Position numbers and translations under genes: made by a program
The notes under the pieces: generated by a model
Seen by the model: only the letters and a program-made list of their open reading frames with translations
Told to the model about the DNA's origin: nothing
Databases searched by the model: none
Shown here: piece by piece, positions 1-8,024 of the stretch
How positions within the stretch are numbered: the stretch's first letter is position 1
Layout: the number at the start of each line of letters is the position of its first letter
Source: Rhabdobacter roseus
GTDB lineage: Bacteria; Bacteroidota; Bacteroidia; Cytophagales; Spirosomataceae
Reading direction: 5' to 3'
Assembly: GCF_014202275.1 (NCBI RefSeq)
Contig: NZ_JACHGF010000004.1
Coordinates: forward strand, 332,928 to 396,927
Length of the DNA: 64,000 nt

Positions 1-476
1 ACGGCGGCGCGCAGGAGCGCAACATGCGCGGCGGAACCGAAAACGTATACGGTATCGTAGGCCTGGCCAAGGCGCTCGAAATAGCCTACCGCGACATGGA
101 TGAGCACCGGCGGCACATCGAAGGGCTGAAAAAAAGGATGATCGACCAGCTGCGGGAAAAGATAGAAGGGGTACTTTTTAACGGCCTCTCGGCCGATCTG
201 GACCGCAGCCTGTACACCGTGCTGAGCGTAAGCCTGCCGCCGTCGGACATCAACGATATGCTGCTCTTCAACCTGGATATTGCCGGGATTTCGGCTTCGG
301 GCGGGAGTGCTTGCTCCAGCGGCTCGGAGGTGGGCTCGCACGTACTGGGCGCGTTGCAGGTACCTGCCGACCGCGCCAACGTCCGGTTTTCGTTCAGCAA
401 ATTCACCACCGCCCAGGAAGTAGACCACGCCGTACAGGTAGTGGCCGAGCTCTACAAGCGGGAGCCGATCTGCTAG
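1..476 (+). CDS. Cysteine desulfurase (NifS/IscS-like), C-terminal part
   Basis: PLP-dependent enzyme that takes sulfur from L-cysteine for Fe-S cluster and thio-cofactor synthesis. Only the C-terminal half is in the window; the reading frame is open from base 3 (GGAQERNMRGGTENV), so the ATG at 24 is internal, not the start. The QERxxRGGTENV stretch is the conserved segment after the PLP-lysine region. The loop ASGGSACSSGSE holds the catalytic cysteine that carries the persulfide. Family assignment is firm; whether it is the housekeeping IscS or a specialised paralogue cannot be told without the N-terminus and upstream neighbours. Confidence 0.9.
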   Translation, partial: GGAQERNMRGGTENVYGIVGLAKALEIAYRDMDEHRRHIEGLKKRMIDQLREKIEGVLFNGLSADLDRSLYTVLSVSLPPSDINDMLLFNLDIAGISASGGSACSSGSEVGSHVLGALQVPADRANVRFSFSKFTTAQEVDHAVQVVAELYKREPIC

Positions 477-526
477 ATTCGCCCGGGTAGGTAAGGTACT
501 TTTAAAAGTAAGGTACTTTGGCCAAA

Positions 527-577
527 AAAGTACCCCTCGCCATGGGGATCGTTTCCAATTCCAGCGAAGGGTACTTT
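527..577. repeat. Imperfect hairpin with AAAGTACC/GGTACTTT arms
   Basis: Arms 527-540 and 564-577 pair over 14 bp with one mismatch around a 23-nt loop. It lies between the convergent cysteine desulfurase and FMN reductase genes, so it may act as a shared terminator. A second small palindrome, TACTTTTAAAAGTA, lies at 497-510. Both use the GTACTTT word that recurs across the window. Confidence 0.5.
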
Positions 578-610
578 GGGAAGTAGTTCAAAAAAAGCAG
601 GCTAGCAGGA

Positions 611-1204
611 TCAGGTACCTACGGCTACGCCGTGCCAGCGGCGGGCTATTTTCAGCGTGTAGTCTACAAAGTCCTTGACGCCCTTTTCGTACACACCATT
701 GCCGGTGGAATTGCCCGCTTCGTCCAGGTTTTTCCCGGTCTCGTGCGACTCAAAAAGTTTGGGCGACACCACCGACGACTGGTTCAGAAAGCTAATGAGC
801 TTATTGAGTACAACGGTCATTTCCAGGCAGGGACGCCGCCCGCCGCGCCCCGACGATACACCTACCAGCGCAAATACTTTTTCGTGAAACAGCGAAGCAA
901 AGGCCTTCCCGCCCAACTGGTGCATGGCGTTGATGAGCTCCCCGCTGGTGGTCCAGTTGTATTCAGGAATGGTGAAAATCACCACTTCTGCTTCTTCCCA
1001 GGTACTTACGAGCTTCTGCTGAAAGGGCGTCAGTTTTTCTTTGTCCAGGCTACCGCGCCCTACCATCGGGATGTCTACCTCTTCAAAATTCAGGAGCTCT
1101 ACTTCCTCCTGGCCCGACTCGCGCAGGGTACTTTCGAGGTAGCGGGCGGCTTTCAGGGAGCTACTCCCCTTACGCGGGGACGTAGAAATAACGGCAATTT
1201 TCAT
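611..1204 (-). CDS. NAD(P)H-dependent FMN reductase family protein
   Basis: 197-residue flavodoxin-fold protein of the NADPH-dependent FMN reductase family, cytoplasmic, expected to bind FMN and reduce flavin, quinone or similar acceptors. The N-terminal strand and phosphate-binding loop ISTSPRKGSSS (about residues 6-16) is the FMN site. The segment FTIPEYNWTTSGELINAMH (about 77-95) matches the PEYN..P..LKNAID motif of the family, with TTSG replacing the usual sequence. The start is the only ATG that keeps the loop. It is convergent with the desulfurase and lies downstream of hemH on the same strand, separated by a strong hairpin, so it is probably transcribed separately. The physiological substrate is unknown. 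Confidence 0.8.
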   Translation of the reverse strand: MKIAVISTSPRKGSSSLKAARYLESTLRESGQEEVELLNFEEVDIPMVGRGSLDKEKLTPFQQKLVSTWEEAEVVIFTIPEYNWTTSGELINAMHQLGGKAFASLFHEKVFALVGVSSGRGGRRPCLEMTVVLNKLISFLNQSSVVSPKLFESHETGKNLDEAGNSTGNGVYEKGVKDFVDYTLKIARRWHGVAVGT

Positions 1205-1231
1205 AGGTACATCAGTTAATGGGATTCCCGG

Positions 1232-1269
1232 AAAGTACCCCGGCCTGGAATTCCAGGCCGGGGTACTTT
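1232..1269. terminator. Perfect 38-bp palindrome between hemH and the FMN reductase
   Basis: Positions 1232-1250 are the exact reverse complement of 1251-1269, centred on GGAATTCC, with AAAGTACC/GGTACTTT at the outer ends. It sits between the stop of hemH and the start of the reductase. It lacks a clear T-tract on the minus strand, so it is a likely but not canonical terminator, or a REP-like hairpin. Confidence 0.55.
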
Positions 1270-1308
1270 GCTGTCAAAATAACAAACAGGATAGGAATGG
1301 TAAAAAGA

Positions 1309-2373
1309 CTATGCCTTTTGGACGAGGTCGGCCAGGGTATCGACCCAGATCGCACTGTCGTTGAGGCTCTCCACCAGCTGCCAGTGCTCGCCGCCCAGCT
1401 CTTCAAAGAGCTCCTTGTACTCTTCACCTACCTCGATGGTCGTCTCCAGGCAGTCGGCCACGAAGGCCGGCGAAAAGGCCAACACGCTTTTGACGCCTTT
1501 TTTGGGTAGTTCTTTAACCAGCTCCTCGGTGTAGGGTTGTATCCAGGGCTCTTTGCCCAGGCGAGACTGAAAGCAGGTCGTGTATTTTCCTTCGGGAATA
1601 TTAAGTTCTTTGACGAGCCGCCGTGTGGTCTCGAAGCACTGAGCCCGGTAGCAGTGCTGGTTGCGGGCGTGCAGGCTGTCGCAGCAGCTTCCCAGCTGGC
1701 ATTGCTGCCCCGTGACGTCCCCCTTCCGGATCTGGCGCTCGGGCAGGCCGTGGTAGCTGAATACGTAGTGGTCGTAGGGGCGCTGCTGCATGTACTTTTG
1801 GCCCAGACGCACAAAGCCCTCAATGAAGCCGGGGTGGTCCAGGAAGCTGTTGATAAAGCGCATCTCGGGCATAATCTGCCAGCTTTTAAGTACCCGCATC
1901 ACTTCTTCGTAGATGGAACCCGTGGTGGCCGAGGCGTATTGCGGAAAGAAGGGAACGACCGTGAGCTTGGATAAGCCGAGCTTTTGAAATGCCATCAGGC
2001 TATCTTCAATACTGGGGCTTTGGTAGCGCATGGCCAGCTTCACCACGTAGTCGTCGCCCAGGGTTTTTTGCAGTAATTCTTCCACGGCGTAGCCGTATAC
2101 TTTCAGCGGAGAGCCTGCTTCGGTCCATACTTCCCGGTAGATCTTGGCCGACTTAGGGGCGCGAAAAGGAGCGATGATCAGGTTGACGAGCATCCAGCGC
2201 GACAGCGGCGGAATGTCGATCACGCGCGCATCCATCAGAAACTCACGAAGGTACTTGCGCACATCAGGCACACTGGGGCTGTCAGGGGTACCTAAATTGA
2301 CGATCAGAACCCCCGTTTTTCCGAGTGCCTGGCCTTGGCTGGAAGCGGGTGTTGCTAACGGTTGAGTGGTCAT
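1309..2373 (-). CDS. hemH: Ferrochelatase
   Basis: Inserts Fe(II) into protoporphyrin IX, the last step of protohaem synthesis; peripheral membrane or cytoplasmic. 354 residues from the ATG at 2373, the family's usual length. Visible signatures are GVLIVNLGTPDSPSVPDVRKYL at the N-terminus, FSYHGLPERQIRKGD with the metal-binding histidine, and CFQSRLGKEPWIQPYTEE near residue 270. The cluster of cysteines around QCQLGSCCDSLHARNQHC is unusual compared with E. coli but common in bacterial relatives. An in-frame extension upstream of 2373 would run into the neighbouring gene and adds no conserved residues. The start is 31 bp after the stop of the secreted protein upstream, so the two may be co-transcribed. 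Confidence 0.93.
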   Translation of the reverse strand: MTTQPLATPASSQGQALGKTGVLIVNLGTPDSPSVPDVRKYLREFLMDARVIDIPPLSRWMLVNLIIAPFRAPKSAKIYREVWTEAGSPLKVYGYAVEELLQKTLGDDYVVKLAMRYQSPSIEDSLMAFQKLGLSKLTVVPFFPQYASATTGSIYEEVMRVLKSWQIMPEMRFINSFLDHPGFIEGFVRLGQKYMQQRPYDHYVFSYHGLPERQIRKGDVTGQQCQLGSCCDSLHARNQHCYRAQCFETTRRLVKELNIPEGKYTTCFQSRLGKEPWIQPYTEELVKELPKKGVKSVLAFSPAFVADCLETTIEVGEEYKELFEELGGEHWQLVESLNDSAIWVDTLADLVQKA

Positions 2374-2404
2374 GAAGAGTAGCTTAGTACTAAAATGTAG
2401 AGGA

Positions 2405-3169
2405 TTACAAAACCGGTTTTTCAAATGAGTTAAAGACCTGGGTCGGTAGCTTATCAAAGACCTGAATCTCGGTAAGCTGGCGCTGGCCTCGGTCGCCGGA
2501 AAGCAGGATTTTTCCGTACTTCTTATAACTCTTCCAGGGCATGATAAAGTTCGGCTTTTCGTTGCCTGCTTCCGAAAAGTACGCCCACTGGGTTACGAGG
2601 TGCGTTTCGGGGCTGACCCAGACGTAGTACTTGTTTTGGGGCGTGTTGCCCACCTTTTCAAAAGTCAATTGTATTTTTTCGGCTTTGGCCCCGTCTTCGG
2701 TGGGCTCGTGCCCCAGGTACCTGAGTGTCACGCCCGAGTCCTTGAGCTTATAGGGCATCACCAGCCAGTAGGCGTCGTTGATCCAGGCACTTTTTCCCTG
2801 CTCCACGTACTTCGCGATCGAGTCGGCGTGGGTAAGCTCCTGGCCGTCTTTCATCACCCGGCCTTTGCCCGTATTGAGGTTCAGAAGTACCGTTTGGTCG
2901 GTTTTGAGGTAATCTACCCGCACGTCTCCCTGCCATTTGTCCCAAACCAGCCGCCGGTTCCCGAAGAAATTCCAGGTAATGTAGCGGGTTTTATCCCAGT
3001 TTTTTCGGCCGCCCATGGCCTCCATGACCTCGTCGGCCAGGATGATGGCGCGCGGTTCCGAGGCCTCGGCCTTGAAGCCTTCGGCGGGAGGATTCGCAGA
3101 TTTTTGGGCCCAGGCCAGCGTACCCAGTAGCTGGGCCACAAAGATCCCTAAAAGAAGCTGTTTTTTCAT
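2405..3169 (-). CDS. Secreted protein of unknown function (LolA-like/DUF6503-like)
   Basis: 254 residues with a Sec signal peptide (MKKQLLLGIFVAQLLGTLAWAQ, cleavage after about residue 21). The mature part carries ILADEVMEAMGGRKNW, then alternating beta-strand sequence (TRYITWNFFGNRRLVW, RVDYLKTD, VWVSPETHLVTQWAYF). This resembles outer-membrane lipoprotein sorting/LolA-type and DUF6503 proteins of Bacteroidota. Expected location is periplasm or cell surface. It lies 31 bp upstream of hemH on the same strand. No catalytic motif is seen; the family name is recalled and not verified. Confidence 0.7.
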   Translation of the reverse strand: MKKQLLLGIFVAQLLGTLAWAQKSANPPAEGFKAEASEPRAIILADEVMEAMGGRKNWDKTRYITWNFFGNRRLVWDKWQGDVRVDYLKTDQTVLLNLNTGKGRVMKDGQELTHADSIAKYVEQGKSAWINDAYWLVMPYKLKDSGVTLRYLGHEPTEDGAKAEKIQLTFEKVGNTPQNKYYVWVSPETHLVTQWAYFSEAGNEKPNFIMPWKSYKKYGKILLSGDRGQRQLTEIQVFDKLPTQVFNSFEKPVL

Positions 3170-3353
3170 AGAAAAAGCGAGGATGGTTGGTTGCTACGTG
3201 CGTTTTGGTATTACAACTACCCAGAATGGGTTTTGTCTGTAAACATAACGGAAAAAACTGATAACGATCACCGTAGGTACCTGACGGCCGTCAGCGAGAG
3301 GTACCTTATTTAACGGGACCTTTGTTAGGTCATTTACTAACGGACGCTGGATT

Positions 3354-4181
3354 ATGAAACGGATACTGGTTGCCACTGATTTTTCTGCCAACGCGGCTAC
3401 GGCACTGACCCTGGCCAAGCGGATTGCGCTGTCTGACCAGGCGGTACTTTACCTGACGCACGTGTTTCGCCCTCCCTTCATGGAGGTGACGGGCCCGGCC
3501 GACCGCATCCTCTCTACCCTCGACGAAGCCGAAAAGTTGGCCGAAGACGAGCTGCTCCACTTGCGGCGGGAGCTACAGGCCGACGGCCTGGAAGTAAAAA
3601 CTGACTTCCGCTACGGGGCGGCGGCCGACGGTGTACTGAAAGCCATTACGGAGCTCCAGCCCGACCTGGTGGTGCTGGGCCGAACGGGGCGTGGCAACGC
3701 CCTGGACCGGCTGCTGGGTACTGTGGCCAGCCGCGTGGCGCTCAAAGCGCCCTGTCCGGTACTGGTAGTACCCGAAAACTCGCCCCGGCGGGCTATCCAA
3801 AGTATTGTGTACGCTACGCAGCTCGAGCGCGTCGAAACGGGAGCCCTGGGTTTTGTGTTTGAGCTGGCTCGCCAAAGCAGCGCGCGCATTACGCTGCTGA
3901 AAATCAACGCGTCTGATCAGCTGAACCTCTTCGACGACGAGCAATTTATTTTTGACATCCGGCAGCAGTTCCCAAATGAACACTTTGACTTTGAGCAAAT
4001 GGATGCTCCTTCGGTGCGCGATGGACTCAGTACCTATACGGCTGCCCACCAAACCGACCTGCTGGTTGTGGCCAATCAGCCGCGCGACTGGCTGGCGAGC
4101 GTTTTGAATCCCAGCTTGTCCAAAGAACTGGTGCTGGAGGTACCTACCCCGCTCCTGGTGTGCCACCTGGATAAAATCTAA
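3354..4181 (+). CDS. Tandem universal stress protein (UspA family)
   Basis: 275-residue cytoplasmic protein with two Usp domains, about residues 1-143 and 150-275. The first domain begins MKRILVATDFSANAATAL and contains the ATP-binding pattern G-x2-G-x9-G-S/T (VLGRTGRGNALDRLLGTVA, about residues 106-124). The second domain keeps the fold (VLVVPE, LLVVANQP) but lacks the glycine-rich nucleotide loop, as is usual for tandem Usp proteins. The role is stress survival by an unknown mechanism. It is a single-gene unit followed by a strong terminator. Confidence 0.9.
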   Translation: MKRILVATDFSANAATALTLAKRIALSDQAVLYLTHVFRPPFMEVTGPADRILSTLDEAEKLAEDELLHLRRELQADGLEVKTDFRYGAAADGVLKAITELQPDLVVLGRTGRGNALDRLLGTVASRVALKAPCPVLVVPENSPRRAIQSIVYATQLERVETGALGFVFELARQSSARITLLKINASDQLNLFDDEQFIFDIRQQFPNEHFDFEQMDAPSVRDGLSTYTAAHQTDLLVVANQPRDWLASVLNPSLSKELVLEVPTPLLVCHLDKI

Positions 4182-4236
4182 GTAAAGACTAGCTACATGG
4201 CTATTCGTTTTTTAACGAGAATGGGTTGTTTCTGAC

Positions 4237-4268
4237 AACACCCGAGCTGGACTTCCGGCTCGGGTGTT
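4237..4268 (+). terminator. Rho-independent terminator after the Usp gene
   Basis: An 11-bp perfect stem (4237-4247 with 4258-4268), GC-rich, with a 10-nt loop, followed by TTTTGTTT. It is 56 bp downstream of the Usp stop codon. Confidence 0.8.
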
Positions 4269-4418
4269 TTGTTTGGGAGCTACCAAAAAACCGAAAATTG
4301 TAACTCATTTTTTACCAGAACAGGCGGTTTATCGAAACAGAGCGGGCTATTTGTAGTGCCATGGGTACTTTTGTAATAAGAAATACTCCGTGGCAGGAAT
4401 AACCCCAGTGACCTCCTT

Positions 4419-5846
4419 ATGGTATTCAATAGTTTACCCTTTCTCGTATTTATTACCGGTTTTTTCTCGCTGTATTTTTGGTTAAAAGGCCGAAGCCGTA
4501 TGTGGCTTTCGCTGGCGGCCAGCTACCTATTCTACGGTTGGTGGGACTGGCGCTTCCTGGTACTACTTACCTTTACAATAACCCTGGATTTTACCCTGGG
4601 ACTCAGGCTGCACCGAACCCACGACCCTCAGTGGCGGAAAAGGTACCTGTGGGCCAGTATAGCCACCAACCTGGCCGTCCTGGGCTTTTTTAAGTACTTT
4701 AATTTTTTTATCGACTCCACGGCGGCGGTTATCCGGGCTGCAGGTTTTGAGCCGGCCATTCATACGTTGCACATTGTGCTACCGGTCGGGATTTCGTTTT
4801 ATACCTTCCAGTCGATGAGCTACACCATCGACATCTACCGGCGGGAGATCGAGCCCGAGACCAACTACTTTCGCTACGCTACTTTTGTTTCTCTCTTTCC
4901 GCAGCTAGTAGCGGGCCCTATCGTGCGGGCTCGTTCGTTTTTGCCGCAGTTCAGGTCAGAGAAGCGGTTTGATTGGAATCGTTTCACGGAAGGACTGGGG
5001 TGGTGTCTGTGGGGTTTTTACAAAAAGGTAGCTCTGGCCGACAGCCTGGCCCCCTTTGTGGATCAGTGTTTTGCGGCTCCCGAGACGTTTTCTTCTTCAC
5101 ATCTACTGGTAGGGGTACTTTTATATTCTTTCCAAATTTATGGCGACTTTTCCGGCTATTCCAGTATCGCCATTGGGCTCGCCCATATTATGGGGTATCA
5201 ATTTCCTACCAATTTCAATTCGCCCTATTTTTCTAAGAGCTTCAGTGAATTCTGGACCCGTTGGCATATCTCCCTTTCGTCCTGGCTACGTGACTACCTC
5301 TACATTCCGCTGGGAGGAAACCGGAAAGGTACCTTTAAGACCTACCGTAACCTGATGCTCACCATGCTGCTCGGGGGGCTGTGGCATGGTGCCAACTGGA
5401 CGTTCTTAGTCTGGGGGCTCCTGCATGGATTGTACCTGGTAGCGCAGCGGTTGCTGAGTTCGAGCATCGAAAGGGTAGAAAAAGTACTCTGCATGCCCCG
5501 CTGGATTCAAAGAGGCCTGGCCCTAGTAACCGTATATGCCCTGACGTGCTTTGCCTGGATTTTTTTTAGAGCTCCCGATCTGACTATTGCTTTCTCAATT
5601 ATCCGGCGGATCGCCACCTTGGAGCAGTTCAACTGGACCAGCGTACAAAACAAGTTTCATGTGATGCAGGCGGCAGTCATGATCATCATTCTGCTGCTGG
5701 CAGAGTTAATAAACATCCGACGAAACCTGACGATCCTGATCGTACAGCGGCCTGTCTTTCGGGTGGTAGCGATGGCTTTGGTACTGTGGCTTATTGCGTT
5801 CTTTGGTACCTTCGACGCCGACTCCTTTATATATTTTCAATTCTAA
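4419..5846 (+). CDS. MBOAT family O-acyltransferase (AlgI/DltB-like)
   Basis: 475-residue polytopic inner-membrane protein that moves an acyl (often acetyl) group across the membrane for O-acylation of an extracellular polymer. Family landmarks are MVFNSLPFLVFITGFFSLYFWL at the N-terminus, LPVGISFYTFQSMSYTIDIYR, FPQLVAGPIVRA, FWTRWHISLSSWLRDYLYIPLGG, and MLLGGLWHGANWTFLVWGLLHG with the catalytic histidine of the WHG motif. It is followed by an SGNH-type protein 18 bp away, the usual AlgI plus AlgJ/AlgX-like arrangement. The polymer modified is unknown. A TACTTTTG sequence at 4366-4373 resembles a Bacteroidota -7 box but has no -33 partner. Confidence 0.92.
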   Translation: MVFNSLPFLVFITGFFSLYFWLKGRSRMWLSLAASYLFYGWWDWRFLVLLTFTITLDFTLGLRLHRTHDPQWRKRYLWASIATNLAVLGFFKYFNFFIDSTAAVIRAAGFEPAIHTLHIVLPVGISFYTFQSMSYTIDIYRREIEPETNYFRYATFVSLFPQLVAGPIVRARSFLPQFRSEKRFDWNRFTEGLGWCLWGFYKKVALADSLAPFVDQCFAAPETFSSSHLLVGVLLYSFQIYGDFSGYSSIAIGLAHIMGYQFPTNFNSPYFSKSFSEFWTRWHISLSSWLRDYLYIPLGGNRKGTFKTYRNLMLTMLLGGLWHGANWTFLVWGLLHGLYLVAQRLLSSSIERVEKVLCMPRWIQRGLALVTVYALTCFAWIFFRAPDLTIAFSIIRRIATLEQFNWTSVQNKFHVMQAAVMIIILLLAELINIRRNLTILIVQRPVFRVVAMALVLWLIAFFGTFDADSFIYFQF

Positions 5847-5863
5847 ATTTCAATAAAGTAAGC

Positions 5864-6730
5864 ATGAAAAATAGTTACTGGATTATAGGATTGGTACTTC
5901 TTGCTTTCATTGGTGATCGCCTGGGAGGAATGATACTGCAAAAGCTGATAGAGCGGAGTCAATTTCGCTATTCACGTATTGAAAAGGGCGCTACTAAAAA
6001 TGTAGATATTTTATTGATCGGCAATTCACGTGGGTTGACGTTCTATCAACCAGCCATAGAGAAATTAACCGGCAAAAGTACCTTAAATATCAGTTATAAC
6101 GGTTTGCCCATGAATCTGGCTAGGGCGATTGTGCAGGATCAACTGCAAAAAAATGGAACGCCAAAAGTGGCTTTGATTGATATCACGCTCTGCACTAAAA
6201 GTAACCAAGAACTCATCAGCTCCTTTAAAGCCTACGCAACATGCTCACAGCCTATTGCTGATTTGCTCCGGCAGCAAGATGTGAAAACGTACCGGGCTAG
6301 TAGGGTGAGCCATCTTTATCGCTATAACAGCGAAGTATTTCAGCGGGCGCTATTTTACTTAAACCAGTCGGACGAAGATTGGTTGCTCGATCGGACCATT
6401 ACGCAGGCGATGGTGGAGAATGCGGCCTTATTAGAGCCTTACCAACTTAAGGTGAAGCCTCAGCAATTGGTGGCACTTCAAAAGACAATCTGGGAACTGG
6501 AAGAGGCCGGTACGGAGGTACATTTGGTAGTAGGGCCTTATTTCCCGACGTTTCGGCTGGCGGGGCTCGAAGAGTATATTCAGCAGGTAGAAAGCGCCTG
6601 CCAGAAGGAAGTACATGATTTTTCTAATCTATTATCCGAGCCAGCTCACTTCGGTGACTACCAGCATCCTAACGTGGCGGGCAGTTTGCTTTATATGGAG
6701 GCACTGGATCAGGAGGGCTTATTTGACTAA
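5864..6730 (+). CDS. SGNH/GDSL-like protein, partner of the MBOAT acyltransferase
   Basis: 288 residues with an N-terminal membrane anchor (SYWIIGLVLLAFIGDRLGG) and an extracytoplasmic domain. The block DILLIGNSRGLTFYQP, about 45 residues in, is the SGNH block I equivalent with the nucleophile serine. HPNVAGSLLYMEAL near the C-terminus matches the final D/H-x-x-H block, here with the histidine. Such proteins receive the acyl group exported by MBOAT proteins and place it on the polymer. The start at ATG 5864 avoids a 60-bp overlap with the MBOAT gene and gives a proper membrane anchor. The gene is less GC-rich than its neighbours. Confidence 0.78.
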   Translation: MKNSYWIIGLVLLAFIGDRLGGMILQKLIERSQFRYSRIEKGATKNVDILLIGNSRGLTFYQPAIEKLTGKSTLNISYNGLPMNLARAIVQDQLQKNGTPKVALIDITLCTKSNQELISSFKAYATCSQPIADLLRQQDVKTYRASRVSHLYRYNSEVFQRALFYLNQSDEDWLLDRTITQAMVENAALLEPYQLKVKPQQLVALQKTIWELEEAGTEVHLVVGPYFPTFRLAGLEEYIQQVESACQKEVHDFSNLLSEPAHFGDYQHPNVAGSLLYMEALDQEGLFD

Positions 6731-6748
6731 AGTACCTCAAGGTACTTT
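6729..6748. terminator. Short AAAGTACCT/AGGTACTTT hairpin between convergent genes
   Basis: A 9-bp inverted repeat, 6729-6737 with 6740-6748, in the 39-bp gap between the convergent SGNH gene and nuoH. Its location and symmetry suit a bidirectional terminator; the arms are the recurrent GTAC word. Confidence 0.5.
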
Positions 6749-6769
6749 GTAGCACTAAAAATACCTACT

Positions 6770-7855
6770 CTACACGCCCAGTAGCCGCCATACGCCCGAG
6801 AAGAAGAATAAGACCAGCCCCACGGGCGTAAGTACCTTCCAGCCCAGGTACATGAGTTGGTCTACGCGGAGGCGGGGCAGCGTCCAGCGCACCCACATTT
6901 GCACCAGCACCGCCAGCAGCGCTTTGCTCAGCAGCCAGAAAGCCCCCGTAAGGTACCCCAGCCAGGTACCTGGCTCACCGCTGGTCCAGTCGGCCAGGCG
7001 CAGGGGGCCGAGGTTGGGGAAAGGCGTATTCCAACTACCCAGAAACAGGATGGCCCCCAGCAGCGATACGAGCAGCATCATGCCGTACTCCGAGAGCATT
7101 AGGAGCGCGTAGCGCATGCCCGAATACTCCGTATGAAAGCCACCCACCAGCTCCGACTCCCCCTCGGGCAGGTCGAAGGGCGCGCGGTTACACTCAGCCA
7201 GCGATGCGATAAAAAAAACCACGTAAGCGATGAGCAAAAAAGGATTCCGAACCACGTTCCAGGCCAGGAAGCCACCCACCTGGGTGACGTCCAGGTTGAG
7301 ATTTTTCAGACCAAAGAGATAAATGGTTTCGGAAGAATAAATGCCCTGCTGGTAGCTGATGGCCTGTAGATCTAAAGTTTGGGTGATCATGACCACGCAC
7401 AGGATCGACAGCCCCAGGGGTACTTCGTAGGAAACGATCTGAGCCACGGCCCGCATGGCCCCGAACAGCGAGTACTTGTTGTTGGAGCCCCAGCCCGCCA
7501 TCAGGATGCCGATCACATCCACCGACACGATCGTGAGCAGGTAAAATACCCCCACGGCCGCACCCGAGCCGCTCAGCTCCGGAGCCAGCGGTACCACGGC
7601 AAAGCCCGCAAACACCGCCGCAAAAATCACAAACGGAGCCAGCAGGAACAGCCGCCGGTCGGCGGCTTTGGTCACGATGTCTTCCTTCTGGAGGAGCTTG
7701 AGCAGGTCGGCGATGAGTTGCAGCAGCCCCCACTTCCCTACCTCCATGGGCCCCATGCGGTCCTGGATAAAGGCCGATACCTTTCGTTCCAGGTATACGC
7801 CCACCACCACGAAGCCGGGTACCATGACTAAAAAGATGAGCAGCGTGGCAAACAT
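6770..7855 (-). CDS. nuoH: NADH-quinone oxidoreductase subunit H
   Basis: 361-residue membrane subunit of respiratory complex I at the junction of the hydrophilic and membrane arms, lining the quinone site. Typical segments are GVYLERKVSAFIQDRMGPMEVG (about 19-40), GILMAGWGSNNKYSLFGAMRAVAQIVSYEVPL, ECNRAPFDLPEGESELVGGFHTEYSGMRYALLML (the conserved acidic loop), and VRWTLPRLRVDQLMYLGWK near the C-terminus. About eight membrane helices are seen. No other nuo gene lies within the window, which is odd because nuoH is normally inside a nuoA-N cluster. It may be the housekeeping copy in a split cluster or an extra copy. Confidence 0.93.
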   Translation of the reverse strand: MFATLLIFLVMVPGFVVVGVYLERKVSAFIQDRMGPMEVGKWGLLQLIADLLKLLQKEDIVTKAADRRLFLLAPFVIFAAVFAGFAVVPLAPELSGSGAAVGVFYLLTIVSVDVIGILMAGWGSNNKYSLFGAMRAVAQIVSYEVPLGLSILCVVMITQTLDLQAISYQQGIYSSETIYLFGLKNLNLDVTQVGGFLAWNVVRNPFLLIAYVVFFIASLAECNRAPFDLPEGESELVGGFHTEYSGMRYALLMLSEYGMMLLVSLLGAILFLGSWNTPFPNLGPLRLADWTSGEPGTWLGYLTGAFWLLSKALLAVLVQMWVRWTLPRLRVDQLMYLGWKVLTPVGLVLFFFSGVWRLLGV

Positions 7856-8024
7856 GAACGGAGCGTAGCAAAAATACGGGTTATGGTTTTGGAGACTTTC
7901 GCATCAAGGTACTTTGAAGTACTGCTTCCCGAGCTTAGTCTACCGCAAAAGTAGAGAAAATAAAGCAAATTGCTTTACGGATTCCTACTCCAAAAACCGT
8001 CCACGGACTTAGGCGGGAGGTACC

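Noticed and set aside
632-1219. Long plus-strand open frame opposite the FMN reductase
   Set aside because: Shadow of the reductase gene; no homologous motifs.
2374-2457. Longer hemH start
   Set aside because: It runs into the end of the secreted-protein gene and has no family residues.
4366-4373. Promoter for the MBOAT gene
   Set aside because: TACTTTTG fits the -7 box but no -33 TTTG is found at the correct distance, and the same word is frequent throughout the window.
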